From Alkalisalibacterium limincola (lineage in GTDB: Bacteria > Pseudomonadota > Gammaproteobacteria > Xanthomonadales > Xanthomonadaceae), in contig NZ_VRTS01000002.1 in NCBI RefSeq assembly GCF_008017755.1, positions 1 to 64,000 of the forward strand: a DNA stretch of 64,000 nucleotides, in the 5' to 3' direction. Positions 55,886-64,000 of this stretch are shown piece after piece (the stretch's first letter is position 1; each line of letters starts with the position of its first letter). Below the pieces are notes generated by a model. It did no database searches and was not told where the DNA came from. It was given only the letters and a program-made list of their open reading frames with translations. The translations under genes and the position numbers were made by a program.

Positions 55886-55915
55886 TTGCCCCTGTTTGCC
55901 GGCGAACGGTATCAT
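55886..55915 (+). promoter_or_regulatory. probable promoter of the cytochrome oxidase operon
   Basis: TTGCCC (55886-55891) and TATCAT (55910-55915) with an 18-bp spacer, in the gap between divergent putA and the DUF2244 gene. The leader to the ATG would be about 40 nt. Confidence 0.5.
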
Positions 55916-55963
55916 TCACGGGTTTCTCCGACCATCGGGGGAATCGCCAGCAAGGCCATCGAC

Positions 55964-56482
55964 ATGATCGAGCCTTATCCACCCGCGAACGGCGAGGGGT
56001 CGGGAACCTGCCTGGTTCTCCGCCCCAACCGCGCGCTCACGGTGTGGCAGTGGGTCGCGGTGTTCGGCGTGCTGGCGACGGTTTCGATGGGGGTGGCGGT
56101 GTACAGCTTCACGCAGGGCAATGTCTTCGCCCCGCTGTTCGCGCTGGCGCACATGGGCTTCGTCGCCCTCGCGCTGCGCTGGGCCTGGCGGGGCGGCGAG
56201 CGTTACGAGGTGCTGCAGGTCGACCCGGGCAGCGTCCGCGTAAGGCGTTCGGGGGCGTCCGGCGTGGTGTTCCAGGCCGATCCGCGAGGGGTGCGGGTGG
56301 GACTGGAGGGCAAGGACGAGGACGTCCGCCTGGTGCTGGGGTCCTCCGGAAGGAGGATCGAGCTCGGCGCGTTCCTGGCGCCGGATGAGCGCCGCAGCCT
56401 GGCAGGGCGGATACAGGACATGCTCGCGGCCGCGACTGGCGGCGGGCCGGAAGATTTGAAACGTTACATTTGGACGGGGTGA
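55964..56482 (+). CDS. DUF2244 membrane protein
   Basis: Encodes 172 residues: two helices (VWQWVAVFGVLATVSMGVAVY and LFALAHMGFVALALRWAW) and a C-terminal soluble part with RYEVLQVDPGSVRVRR and RLVLGSSGRRIELGAFLAPDER. DUF2244 proteins head cox clusters in many proteobacteria and may help oxidase assembly, but none is well characterised. It lies 4 bp before coxB. Confidence 0.85.
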   Translation: MIEPYPPANGEGSGTCLVLRPNRALTVWQWVAVFGVLATVSMGVAVYSFTQGNVFAPLFALAHMGFVALALRWAWRGGERYEVLQVDPGSVRVRRSGASGVVFQADPRGVRVGLEGKDEDVRLVLGSSGRRIELGAFLAPDERRSLAGRIQDMLAAATGGGPEDLKRYIWTG

Positions 56483-56486
56483 ACCC

Positions 56487-57368
56487 ATGAAAGCAGGTCA
56501 GATCACGCGTTGGGGCTGGGGGCTGATGGCCCTGTTGGCCAGCGCAACGGCGCAGGCCAATCCCGAGCGCTGGCAGCTCAACATGAGCCCCGGGGTCACC
56601 CAGACCGCGCAGAACGCCTACAACGCCCACATGATCGGGCTGTGGGTGTGCGTGGTCATCGGTGCGATCGTGTTCGGCGCGATGGCCGTGGCGATGTTCA
56701 AGTTCCGCAAGTCCAAGGGCGCCGTCCCGGCGAAGTGGAGCCACAACACCACCGCCGAGATCATCTGGACGGTCATCCCGGTGGTGCTGCTGGTGGTCAT
56801 GGCGTGGCCGGCTACCCGCTACCTGGTCGCCATGTACGACACCACCGAGTCGGAGATGACGGTCAAGGTCACCGGCTACCAGTGGATGTGGCGCTACGAG
56901 TACCTCGGCGAGAACGTCAACTTCGTCAGCCGCATGGACCGCGATTCGGACATGACGCGGCAGCTGCGTTCCGGCCGTGATCCCTACGCGGTCACCGACG
57001 CCGACGGCTACAACACCTACCTGCTCGACGTCGACCGCGAGCTGGTGCTGCCGACCGACACCAAGATCCGCTTCGTGATCACCGCCGACGACGTCATCCA
57101 CTCCTGGTGGGTGCCGGCGCTGGGCTGGAAGCAGGACGCGATCCCGGGCGTGGTCAACGAAGCCTGGACCGAAATCCTCGAGCCGGGTGTCTACCGCGGC
57201 CAGTGCGCCGAGCTGTGTGGCAAGGACCATGGCTTCATGCCGATCGTCGTGCGTGCGGTTCCGCGCGCCGAGTTCGACAGCTGGCTGGCCGCACAGCGCG
57301 GCGATGCCGACATCGATGAAGCTGCCCGCACCGCCGCCGTCGCCGCCACCGCGGCCGACGAAGGCTGA
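56487..57368 (+). CDS. coxB: cytochrome c oxidase subunit II
   Basis: Takes electrons from cytochrome c at the dinuclear CuA centre. The 293-residue protein has a signal sequence, two transmembrane helices (about 48-70 and 93-115), the aromatic path GYQWMWRYEY, and CuA ligands H205, C240, C244, H248, M251 (DVIHSW and CAELCGKDHGFM). No heme-binding CXXCH is fused, so this is the plain aa3 form. First structural gene of the cluster. Confidence 0.96.
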   Translation: MKAGQITRWGWGLMALLASATAQANPERWQLNMSPGVTQTAQNAYNAHMIGLWVCVVIGAIVFGAMAVAMFKFRKSKGAVPAKWSHNTTAEIIWTVIPVVLLVVMAWPATRYLVAMYDTTESEMTVKVTGYQWMWRYEYLGENVNFVSRMDRDSDMTRQLRSGRDPYAVTDADGYNTYLLDVDRELVLPTDTKIRFVITADDVIHSWWVPALGWKQDAIPGVVNEAWTEILEPGVYRGQCAELCGKDHGFMPIVVRAVPRAEFDSWLAAQRGDADIDEAARTAAVAATAADEG

Positions 57369-57409
57369 GTCCGGCTCGCAACGCAGAAATCACTAGAAGG
57401 GATCGGACC

Positions 57410-59049
57410 ATGGCCAACACCGCCGTCCATGACAACAACGACGAACTCGAGCACCAGCACGAGGACGACCACAAGCCGAAGGGTTTCCTGAACCGTTGGG
57501 TCCTCACGACCAACCACAAGGACATCGGCACCCTGTACATGGTGTTCGCGCTGATCATGTTCCTGGTCGGCGGCTCGATGGCGTTGGTCATCCGCGCCGA
57601 GCTGTTCCAGCCGGGCCTGCAGTTCGTGCATCCGGAATTCTTCAACCAGATGACCACGATGCATGCGCTGGTCATGATCTTCGGTGCGGTCATGCCGGCC
57701 TTCGTCGGCCTGGCGAACTGGATGGTGCCGATGATGATCGGCGCGCCGGACATGGCGCTGCCGCGCATGAACAACTGGTCGTTCTGGATCCTGCCGTTCG
57801 CGTTCACGCTGCTGCTCATGACGCTCGTCATGCCCGGCGGTGGCCCGGCCTCGGGCTGGACGCTGTACCCGCCGTTGTCGCTGCAGGGCGGCAACTCGAT
57901 CGCGTTCGTGATCTTCGCCATCCACCTGATGGGCCTGAGCTCGATCATGGGTGCGATCAACATCATCGCGACGATCCTCAACATGCGCGCCCCGGGCATG
58001 GACCTGCTGAAGATGCCGATCTTCGTATGGACCTGGCTGATCACGGCGTTCCTGCTGATCGCGGTGATGCCGGTGCTGGCGGGTGCGGTGACGATGCTGC
58101 TCACCGACAAGTTCTTCCTGACCAGCTTCTTCAATGCCGCCGGTGGCGGTGACCCGGTGATGTACCAGCACATCTTCTGGTTCTTCGGGCACCCGGAGGT
58201 CTACATCATGATCCTCCCGGCGTTCGGCATCGTCTCGGAGATCCTGCCGACCTTCTCGCGCAAGCCGCTGTTCGGCTACCAGGCCATGGTCTACGCCACC
58301 GCGTCGATCGCGTTCCTGTCGTTCATCGTCTGGGCGCACCACATGTTCACCGTCGGCATGCCGCTGGGCGGCGAGTTGTTCTTCATGTACGCGACGATGC
58401 TCATCGCGGTGCCCACGGGCGTGAAGGTGTTCAACTGGGTGTCGACGATGTGGCGCGGCTCGATGACCTTCGAGACCCCGATGCTGTTCGCGATCGGCTT
58501 CGTGATCATGTTCACCATCGGCGGCTTCTCCGGCCTGATGCTGGCCCTGGTCCCAGCCGATTTCCAGTACCACGACACCTACTTCGTGGTCGCGCACTTC
58601 CACTACGTGCTGGTGACCGGTGCGATCTACTCGATCATGGCCGCGGTGTACTACTGGCTGCCGAAGTGGACCGGGCGCATGTACGACGAGCGCTTGGCAA
58701 GATCCACTTCTGGGCTTCCACGATCACCGTCAACCTGCTGTTCTTCCCGCAGCACTTCCTGGGCCTGGCCGGCATGCCGCGCCGCATCCCGGACTACAAC
58801 GTCGCCTTCGCCGACTTCAACATGTGGTCGTCGATCGGTGGCTTCGCGTTCGGCTTCTCGCAGCTGCTCTTCGTGTGGATCCTGATCAAGTGCTGCTGGC
58901 TCAAGCAGGGCGTGCGTTCGGAAGCGCGTTCGTGGGAGGCCGCGCGTGGCCTGGAATGGACGGTGCCGTCGCCGGCCCCGCACCACACCTTCACCACGCC
59001 GCCGGAAATCCATGACCGCGACCTCGCCCACGGCGACGTGACCCACTGA
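57410..59049 (+). CDS. coxA: cytochrome c oxidase subunit I, frame-broken
   Basis: Heme a and a3-CuB subunit, about 546 residues. Heme a ligand in TMHALVMIF, the CuB histidine and crosslinked tyrosine in [17 protein letters not shown], the HH pair in VWAHHMF, and heme ligands in [15 protein letters not shown] are all present. At 58694-58697 a G is missing (CTTGGC for CTTGGGC); restoration gives [12 protein letters not shown] and the normal end at 59049. As oxidase is essential to this respiratory unit, this is strong evidence for sequence error. RBS AGAAGGGA before the ATG. Confidence 0.95.
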
Positions 59050-59096
59050 GGGAGATGAGCGCGCCCCGGCAGGTCCGGGGCGTCGCGAGCGAAACG

Positions 59097-59231
59097 ATGA
59101 CCCAGCGCCCCGCCCCCAACCAGTTCGACCCACGCCAGCGCCGTACCGGCGTGTGGCTCACGGTCGGCATCGTTGCCGGTATCGCGGTGCTGGTGTACGT
59201 GGCCACGCTGATGGGATGGATCGCGCGATGA
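59097..59231 (+). CDS. 44-residue single-helix protein between coxA and ctaG
   Basis: [20 protein letters not shown] then one transmembrane helix (about 20-40, [20 protein letters not shown]) ending GWIAR. It fits the small membrane proteins found at this place in cox clusters of beta- and gammaproteobacteria, possibly a cytochrome oxidase small assembly protein. An in-frame ATG at 59055 would add 14 residues, but its ribosome site is too close. Overlaps ctaG by four bases (ATGA). Confidence 0.75.
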   Translation: MTQRPAPNQFDPRQRRTGVWLTVGIVAGIAVLVYVATLMGWIAR

Positions 59232-59809
59232 GCAGCAAGGCAAGCCATGGCCGCACCTTCAAGGCCATCATCCTGGTCGCGCTGGGCTCGTTCGTGTTCG
59301 CGTTCTCGCTGGTGCCGCTGTACCGCATCGCCTGCGAGAAGATCTTCGGCATCACCTTCGAGCAGGGTCCGACCGGCCAGCGCCTGGTCGGCGCGATGGA
59401 CTCGGTCGAGGAGCGCTGGGTGACGGTGCAGTTCGATTCCACCGTGAATTCGGCGCTGCCGTGGGAATTCGACGCCGACCAGTTCGAGATGCGCGTGCGC
59501 GTCGGTGAGCTGATGGAGGCCACCTACCACGCGCGCAACGTGTCCGAGCGGGCGATCGTGGGGCAGGCGGTGCCGTCGGTGGCACCGTCCTCGGCGTCGG
59601 CCTACTTCGCCAAGACCGAGTGCTTCTGCTTCACCGAGCAGTTGCTCAACCCGGGCGAGGAACGCGAGATGCCGGTGCGCTTCATCGTCGACCCGAACCT
59701 GCCCGCGCATGTGAACACGGTCACCTTGTCCTACACTTTCTTCAACAACGAGCACGCCACGGCCCGCCATGCCTCGCAGGCGGCGAAGAGCATCCATTCG
59801 GCGCCGTGA
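59228..59809 (+). CDS. ctaG: cytochrome c oxidase copper chaperone
   Basis: Cox11-type copper-delivery protein that loads CuB of subunit I. It has 193 residues: one N-terminal helix (about 11-32), C36 near the membrane ([11 protein letters not shown]), and the copper pair C132/C134 in TECFCFTEQ, with the closing [11 protein letters not shown]. It starts inside the stop of the small upstream gene. Confidence 0.95.
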   Translation: MSSKASHGRTFKAIILVALGSFVFAFSLVPLYRIACEKIFGITFEQGPTGQRLVGAMDSVEERWVTVQFDSTVNSALPWEFDADQFEMRVRVGELMEATYHARNVSERAIVGQAVPSVAPSSASAYFAKTECFCFTEQLLNPGEEREMPVRFIVDPNLPAHVNTVTLSYTFFNNEHATARHASQAAKSIHSAP

Positions 59810-59853
59810 CGCCATCGACATCATCCAGTTAATCGGGAAACCGGGAAAAATCC

Positions 59854-60732
59854 ATGGCTCACGCTGAAACCCACGACCCCAACGTCTATTACGTCCCGCA
59901 CTCGAGCTGGTGGCCGATCATCGGCGCCATCGGCCTGTTCGTCATGATGCTGGGCGTCGCCAGCTGGATGACCGGCATGGGCTGGGGGCAGGGCGTGTTC
60001 TACGTCGGGCTCGCCGTCGTCCTGTTCATGCTGACGGGCTGGTTCCGCGACGTCATCCGCGAGTCGGTCGCGGGCATGTACAACAAGCAGGTGGACGTGT
60101 CGTTCCGGATGGGGATGATGTGGTTCATCTTCTCGGAGATCATGTTCTTCGCCGCTTTCTTCGGCGCGTTGTTCTACGCGCGCATGTTGAGCGTGCCGTG
60201 GCTCGGTGGCGAAGGCCATGGCGCCATGACCCATGCGCTGCTGTGGTCGGAGTTCGATGCGACCTGGCCGACCTCTGGTCCGGCGGCGCTGGGCGGTGCC
60301 TACGAGACGATCTCGGCCTGGGGCATCCCGCTGCTCAACACCTGCATCCTGCTGCTTTCCGGCGTGACGATCACCATCGCCCACCATGCCCTCCGGGCAG
60401 GCGAGCGTGGCCGGGTGCTGTTCTGGCTCGCGGCGACCGTGATCCTGGGCGCGATCTTCATGGGCTTCCAGATCTACGAGTACATCCACGCCTATGTCGA
60501 CCTGAACCTGACGCTGGCCTCGGGCATCTACGGCGCCACGTTCTTCATGCTGACCGGCTTCCACGGCCTGCACGTGACGCTGGGCGCGATCATGCTGGCG
60601 GTGATCTGGTTCCGCGTCGCCAAGGGCCACTTCACCCGCGACAACCACTTCGGCTTCGAGGCGGTGGCCTGGTACTGGCACTTCGTCGACGTGGTGTGGC
60701 TGGGCCTGTTCGTCTTCGTCTACGTGCTGTAG
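59854..60732 (+). CDS. coxC: cytochrome c oxidase subunit III
   Basis: Seven-helix subunit of 292 residues that stabilises the oxidase core. Typical features are WWPIIGAIGLF, GMMWFIFSEIMFFAAFFGALFY (split between 98 and 119), FLMTGFHG-like text FFMLTGFHGLHVTLG and WYWHFVDVVWLGLFVFVYVL at the end. It is followed by an intrinsic terminator, so the structural genes end here. Confidence 0.95.
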   Translation: MAHAETHDPNVYYVPHSSWWPIIGAIGLFVMMLGVASWMTGMGWGQGVFYVGLAVVLFMLTGWFRDVIRESVAGMYNKQVDVSFRMGMMWFIFSEIMFFAAFFGALFYARMLSVPWLGGEGHGAMTHALLWSEFDATWPTSGPAALGGAYETISAWGIPLLNTCILLLSGVTITIAHHALRAGERGRVLFWLAATVILGAIFMGFQIYEYIHAYVDLNLTLASGIYGATFFMLTGFHGLHVTLGAIMLAVIWFRVAKGHFTRDNHFGFEAVAWYWHFVDVVWLGLFVFVYVL

Positions 60733-60756
60733 GCACGACGCGACAACGCGCCATGG

Positions 60757-60787
60757 AGGGCCGGCCAATGCCGGCCCTTCGTTTCTT
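60757..60787 (+). terminator. intrinsic terminator after coxC
   Basis: AGGGCCGGC / GCCGGCCCT stem around CAAT, then TCGTTTCTT. It lies 25 bases after the coxC stop and on the plus strand has the T-rich tail. Confidence 0.75.
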
Positions 60788-60809
60788 GGGGCTGGCCCCG
60801 GGGCGCGAT

Positions 60810-61028
60810 TCAGCCACCCAGGGCCGGGTTGCCATGCGGCTGGATGATGCCGGTGGCGATGCCCAGGCCGATCAGGATGATCAGGCCGACCGACAGCCCG
60901 ATGCGCCAGGTCAGCGAGCGCACCGTGCGGTTCGACCCACCTTTGTCGGTCATCATGAAGAACAACCCGGCACCGAGGTTGTAGAGGATGACGATCAGGA
61001 ACGCGATGATGACGAGGTTCTGCAACAT
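60810..61028 (-). CDS. twin-transmembrane protein (DUF2909)
   Basis: Encodes 72 residues with two helices (MLQNLVIIAFLIVILYNLGA and IGLSVGLIILIGLGIATGI) joined by a basic loop (KGGSNRTVRSLTWR). DUF2909 proteins occur in cox clusters between subunit III and SURF1, usually pointing the other way, as here. Function unknown, likely oxidase assembly or stability. A GATAAT box lies upstream on its strand (61061-61066). Confidence 0.85.
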   Translation of the reverse strand: MLQNLVIIAFLIVILYNLGAGLFFMMTDKGGSNRTVRSLTWRIGLSVGLIILIGLGIATGIIQPHGNPALGG

Positions 61029-61106
61029 GCTCGATGCCAGCGGTAGGGGAATCGCGCCATTATCGCAGTTCGCCAATGCTCCCGGCATGAAGCCCGGCCC
61101 CGCCGC

Positions 61107-61832
61107 GTGACTTCCAGGCGCCTGCCATGGGGCCTCTGGCTCTTCGCCCTGGCCATGCTGGGGGTGTTCCTCGTCGCCGGCACCTGGCAGTGGCAGCGTG
61201 GCCTTGAAAAGGACGCGATGCTGGCCGCCCAGGCCCGGACGATCCAGGAGCGCGAGCCGGTGGCGCTGGCGACCGCCCGGGAACATCCGGAGCGTCTGGA
61301 ATGGGCGGCGGGCACGGGCCGCTTTCCCGACGTCGCGCCGGTCTACCTCGACAACCAGCGCAACGACGGCCGCCAGGGCGTGCGCGTGTACCGCGTGTTC
61401 GAGGTCGACGATGCCGATGCGACGCAACTGCTGGTGGAGCTGGGCTGGTTGCCCCTGCCTGCCGACCGCGGCCTGCCGGTGCTGCCGGACCTCGCGCCTG
61501 GCGAGCACCCGGTCCGCGGCCTGCTGATGCCGCCACCCTCGGCCGGGCTGTCCCTGGGCGAGGCGCTGCAGCGCCAGCCGGATGGCAGCCTCCTGGCATT
61601 GCGCGTGGTGCCGGCCGAGATCGCGGCGGCGCTCGGCCTGTCAGTCGATCTCGCGCCCCGCGTGCTGCGGCTGGACCCGGCACTGGACATCGGCTTCGAG
61701 CGCGACCTCGACGTGCTGGCCAATACCCTGCCGCCCGAGAAGCACCGTGGCTACGCCGTGCAGTGGTTCGGCCTCGCGGCGGCCACCCTCGTCATCACCC
61801 TGGTCCTGAGTTTCCGCCGGAGAAGGCAATGA
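61107..61832 (+). CDS. SURF1 family cytochrome oxidase assembly protein
   Basis: Helps insert heme a into subunit I. The 241-residue protein has the two-helix layout: an N-terminal helix (LWLFALAMLGVFLVAGTWQW) ending in the WQ.R motif (TWQWQRGLEKD) and a C-terminal helix (YAVQWFGLAAATLVITLVLS) starting with the family YAVQWF. Between them lies a periplasmic domain. GTG 61107 start; overlaps the next gene by four bases. Confidence 0.9.
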   Translation: MTSRRLPWGLWLFALAMLGVFLVAGTWQWQRGLEKDAMLAAQARTIQEREPVALATAREHPERLEWAAGTGRFPDVAPVYLDNQRNDGRQGVRVYRVFEVDDADATQLLVELGWLPLPADRGLPVLPDLAPGEHPVRGLLMPPPSAGLSLGEALQRQPDGSLLALRVVPAEIAAALGLSVDLAPRVLRLDPALDIGFERDLDVLANTLPPEKHRGYAVQWFGLAAATLVITLVLSFRRRRQ

Positions 61833-62376
61833 ACCCGCAAACCCGTTCCCGGATCGCCCTGCTGGCGATCCTGGCCCTGTTCCTGAGCTCCTTCGGCGTG
61901 GCGCTGTTCCTGCACTACAGTGGCTGGGAACCCCAGGCCACCCGCAACTACGGCAAATTCGTCGAGCCGCCCCGCGACCTCACCGGTGTCGAGCTGCGCC
62001 ACGCCGACGGCACGCCCTACCCGTGGCAGCCGCGCGAGGGCGTGTGGCGCGTGCTGGTGCTGCCGCCGGCGGGGTGCGTCTCGAACGCCTGCGTCGAGAT
62101 GGTCGACACCCTTCGCCGGGTCTGGATCAGCGAGGGACGCCACGCCGACAACATGCATGTGTTGTGGTTCGGCGAGATACCGCAAGGCGCGACGACGTTC
62201 CGCAACCTGTTCGCGATGCAGCCCGACGCGGCCGTGTCGGCACAGGTTCCCGAGGCCACCACCGCCGAGGCCCTGCCGGTGTTCGTCACCGACCCGTCGG
62301 GCTACCTCGTGCTCCACTACCCGGCCGCTTCGACCCCAGTGGCCTCAGCCGCGACCTGCGTCGCCTGATCAAGTAA
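61829..62376 (+). CDS. membrane-anchored protein of the cox cluster, frame-broken
   Basis: About 182 residues. One helix (IALLAILALFLSSFGVALFL) anchors a thioredoxin-like domain: PPRDLTGVELRHADG, VWRVLVLPPAGCVSNACVEM with two cysteines as CVSNAC (CX4C), and PVFVTDPSGYLVLHYP. This SCO-like fold suggests copper or thiol handling for oxidase assembly, though the CXXXC copper motif of true SCO is spaced differently. One G is missing at about 62325; with it the end is GFDPSGLSRDLRRLIK. Overlaps SURF1 by four bases. Confidence 0.75.
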
Positions 62377-62397
62377 CCCGGAACAAGGGCCCCATCC

Positions 62398-63524
62398 ATG
62401 TCCCCCCATCGACATTTCCATCGCCTGGCCTGGGCCGCAGTGGCCCTGGCACTCTGCGTGAGCGTGTTCGGCGCCTTCGTGCGCCTTTCCGACGCCGGCC
62501 TGGGCTGCCCGGACTGGCCGACCTGCTACGGCAAGGCCACCTGGCCGGCGGCCGAGGCGACCATTGCCGCGGCCAACGAGCGCTTCGAGCGTCCCGTCGA
62601 GGTCGACAAGGCCTGGCGCGAGCAGGTGCACCGCCATATCGCCGCGCTGCTGGGCTTCATGGTGCTGGGACTGGCCGCGCTGGCCGCCCGCCGCCACCGA
62701 TTCGGCCTGGCCACGGTGTTCGGTGCCAGCGCGCTGGTGGCGATCGCGATCCCGCTCTACATGCAGGAGTGGTACGTCGCCTCGACGCTGCTGGTCATCG
62801 TGGCCGAGCTGGCCCTGGTGCGTTCGCGGTGCGCTCGCGCGAGGCGGACTTCAGCCGGATCGCCACGGTCACGCTGGCGGTCATCATCGTCCAGGCGATG
62901 CTGGGCATGTGGACGGTGACCTGGCTGCTCAAGCCCATCGCGGTCATGGCCCACCTGCTGGGTGGGCTCACCATGGTGTCGCTGCTGAGCTGGATGGCCT
63001 GGCGTGCCACCCCGGGCGCGCAGCTGCCGCGTGCCGATGCCCATGGCCTCAGGCCGATGCTGTGGCTTGGCCTGGGCATCCTCGGGCTGCAGATCGCGCT
63101 GGGCGGCTGGACCAGCGCCAACTACGCGGCACTCTCGTGCGGTTCGGATTTCCCCACCTGCCTCGGCCAGTGGTGGCCGGAGACCGACTTCCGCGAGGGC
63201 TTCGTGATGTGGCGCGGCATCGGCGTGGACTACGAGGGTGGCCTGCTCGACGGCCCGGCGCGTGTCGCCATCCAGCTAAGCCATCGCATCTTCGCCGTCG
63301 TCGTGGCGCTGTACCTGTTCTGGCTGTCCTGGCGCCTGTGGCGCATGCCGGGCCTGCGCAGCTGGGGCGGGGCGCTGGCCGTGGGCGTGGTGCTGCAGTG
63401 GCTGCTGGGCATCGGCAACGTGGTCATGGGCCTGCCGCTGTGGATGGCCACGCTGCATACCGCCGGCGCGATCGCGCTGTTGTTCATCCTGGTCAGCCTG
63501 CTGGCGCGCCTGCGTCCGGCCTGA
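62398..63524 (+). CDS. ctaA: heme A synthase, frame-broken
   Basis: Oxidises the methyl group of heme O to the formyl of heme A. About 375 residues with eight helices after repair. It shows [19 protein letters not shown] and TCYGKATWP (first helix and loop with its cysteine pair), [14 protein letters not shown], then [14 protein letters not shown] and [20 protein letters not shown]. One G is missing near 62818-62822 (GGTGCG for GGTGGCG), restoring [15 protein letters not shown]. It is followed by ctaB, which makes its substrate. Confidence 0.92.
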
Positions 63525-63609
63525 CCCCCGTGGTGCCCGGCCACCGGATGCTTGTCATCCGGCGGCGGGGCACCGCACCCTTGTGCGCACTCCGAGCCCA
63601 GCGAGCCCC

Positions 63610-64000
63610 ATGTCTTCGATCGCCAGCCAGTACTTCGAGCTGACCAAGCCACGCGTGGTCGCCCTGATCGTGTTCACCGCGGTCATCGGCATGTTCCTGG
63701 CCACGCCGGCGATGCCGCCGTGGCAGGCGCTGGTGTTCGGCAGCCTGGGCATCTGGCTGGCCGCCTCCTCGGCGGCGGCGATCAACCACCTGCTCGATCA
63801 GCGCATCGACGCGATCATGGCCCGCACCTCGGCGCGGCCGCTGCCCAGCGGCTCGCTGAGCTCGCGCCAGGTGCTGGTGTTCGCGATCGTGCTCGGGGCG
63901 GTGTCGATGCTGCTGTTGGCCTGGCAGGTCAATGCGTTGACCGCGTGGCTCACCTTCGCTTCGCTGATCGGCTATGCGATCGTCTATACCGGCTGGCTCA
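63610..64000 (+). CDS. ctaB: protoheme IX farnesyltransferase (partial, runs off the window)
   Basis: Attaches the farnesyl tail to heme B to make heme O, the step before CtaA. The 130 visible residues begin [20 protein letters not shown] and include the first UbiA-type aspartate-rich motif [20 protein letters not shown] (N-x3-D-x3-D), then two more helices. ATG 63610 fits the family. The gene is cut by the window end. Confidence 0.95.
   Translation, partial: MSSIASQYFELTKPRVVALIVFTAVIGMFLATPAMPPWQALVFGSLGIWLAASSAAAINHLLDQRIDAIMARTSARPLPSGSLSSRQVLVFAIVLGAVSMLLLAWQVNALTAWLTFASLIGYAIVYTGWL

Noticed and set aside
57410-59049. coxA as a pseudogene
   Set aside because: All heme and copper ligands are intact, one G restores the standard end, and similar breaks occur in many other essential genes of the window.

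Overview
The window is high-GC (roughly 70%) gammaproteobacterial chromosome. Gene order and protein families point to the Lysobacteraceae (Xanthomonadaceae), near Luteimonas or Lysobacter. The main pointers are the cox cluster order (DUF2244, coxB, coxA, a 44-residue protein, ctaG, coxC, twin-TM protein, SURF1, ctaA, ctaB), the run lptM-dapF-DUF484-xerC-hslV-hslU, algR next to hemC, and gspA-gspB. This placement is inferred from content; no search was run.

Layout. 1-1345: remnant of an integron cassette array on the minus strand, with two 60-bp attC sites that are 53/60 identical and one lone core half-site. They bound two lower-GC cassettes, each encoding a lipoprotein; no integrase is present. 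1694-2014: tRNA-Ile(CAU) interrupted in its anticodon loop by a 245-nt group I intron. 2.0-4.6 kb: surface-polysaccharide genes (GT61 glycosyltransferase, acyltransferase). 4.8-13.0 kb: transporter, aldo/keto reductase, pyrC, dodecin, SLC13 permease, carboxylesterase, algR-like regulator, hemC. 13.1-20.3 kb: DUF481 protein and a SoeABC-like sulfite dehydrogenase operon with an SLC13 permease between the A and B genes. 20.4-25.4 kb: PagL-like deacylase, WYL regulator, patatin phospholipase, RimK-like ATP-grasp ligase, GNAT. 25.4-32.2 kb: two tandem S9 peptidases, a large repeat protein and a membrane protein. 32.3-38.6 kb: lptM, dapF, DUF484, xerC, hslVU, NTF2-like, DUF971, ubiE. 38.8-50.0 kb: M1 peptidase, alpha/beta hydrolase, MliC-type lipoprotein, M28 peptidase, TVNG-repeat protein, gpmI, envC, ctpA, rhomboid. 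50.0-55.8 kb: gspB, gspA, putA. 55.9-64.0 kb: aa3-type cytochrome c oxidase with its assembly and heme A genes, running off the end within ctaB.

How the genes work together. The last 8 kb forms one respiratory module: structural subunits CoxB/A/C, copper chaperone CtaG, SURF1, and CtaB/CtaA making heme A. The soe operon would feed electrons from cytoplasmic sulfite into the quinone pool. hslVU is a complete ATP-dependent protease pair. gspAB with a translationally adjacent rhomboid suggests type II secretion envelope work. Most of the rest is housekeeping.

Caveat. Fifteen genes, including coxA, ctaA and envC, carry one (once two) single-base frame breaks, mostly at or beside runs of G or C. 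The pattern (14 losses, 2 gains) looks like uncorrected homopolymer error in the assembly rather than gene decay. These genes are given with full extents, the break is located, and they are typed as CDS.
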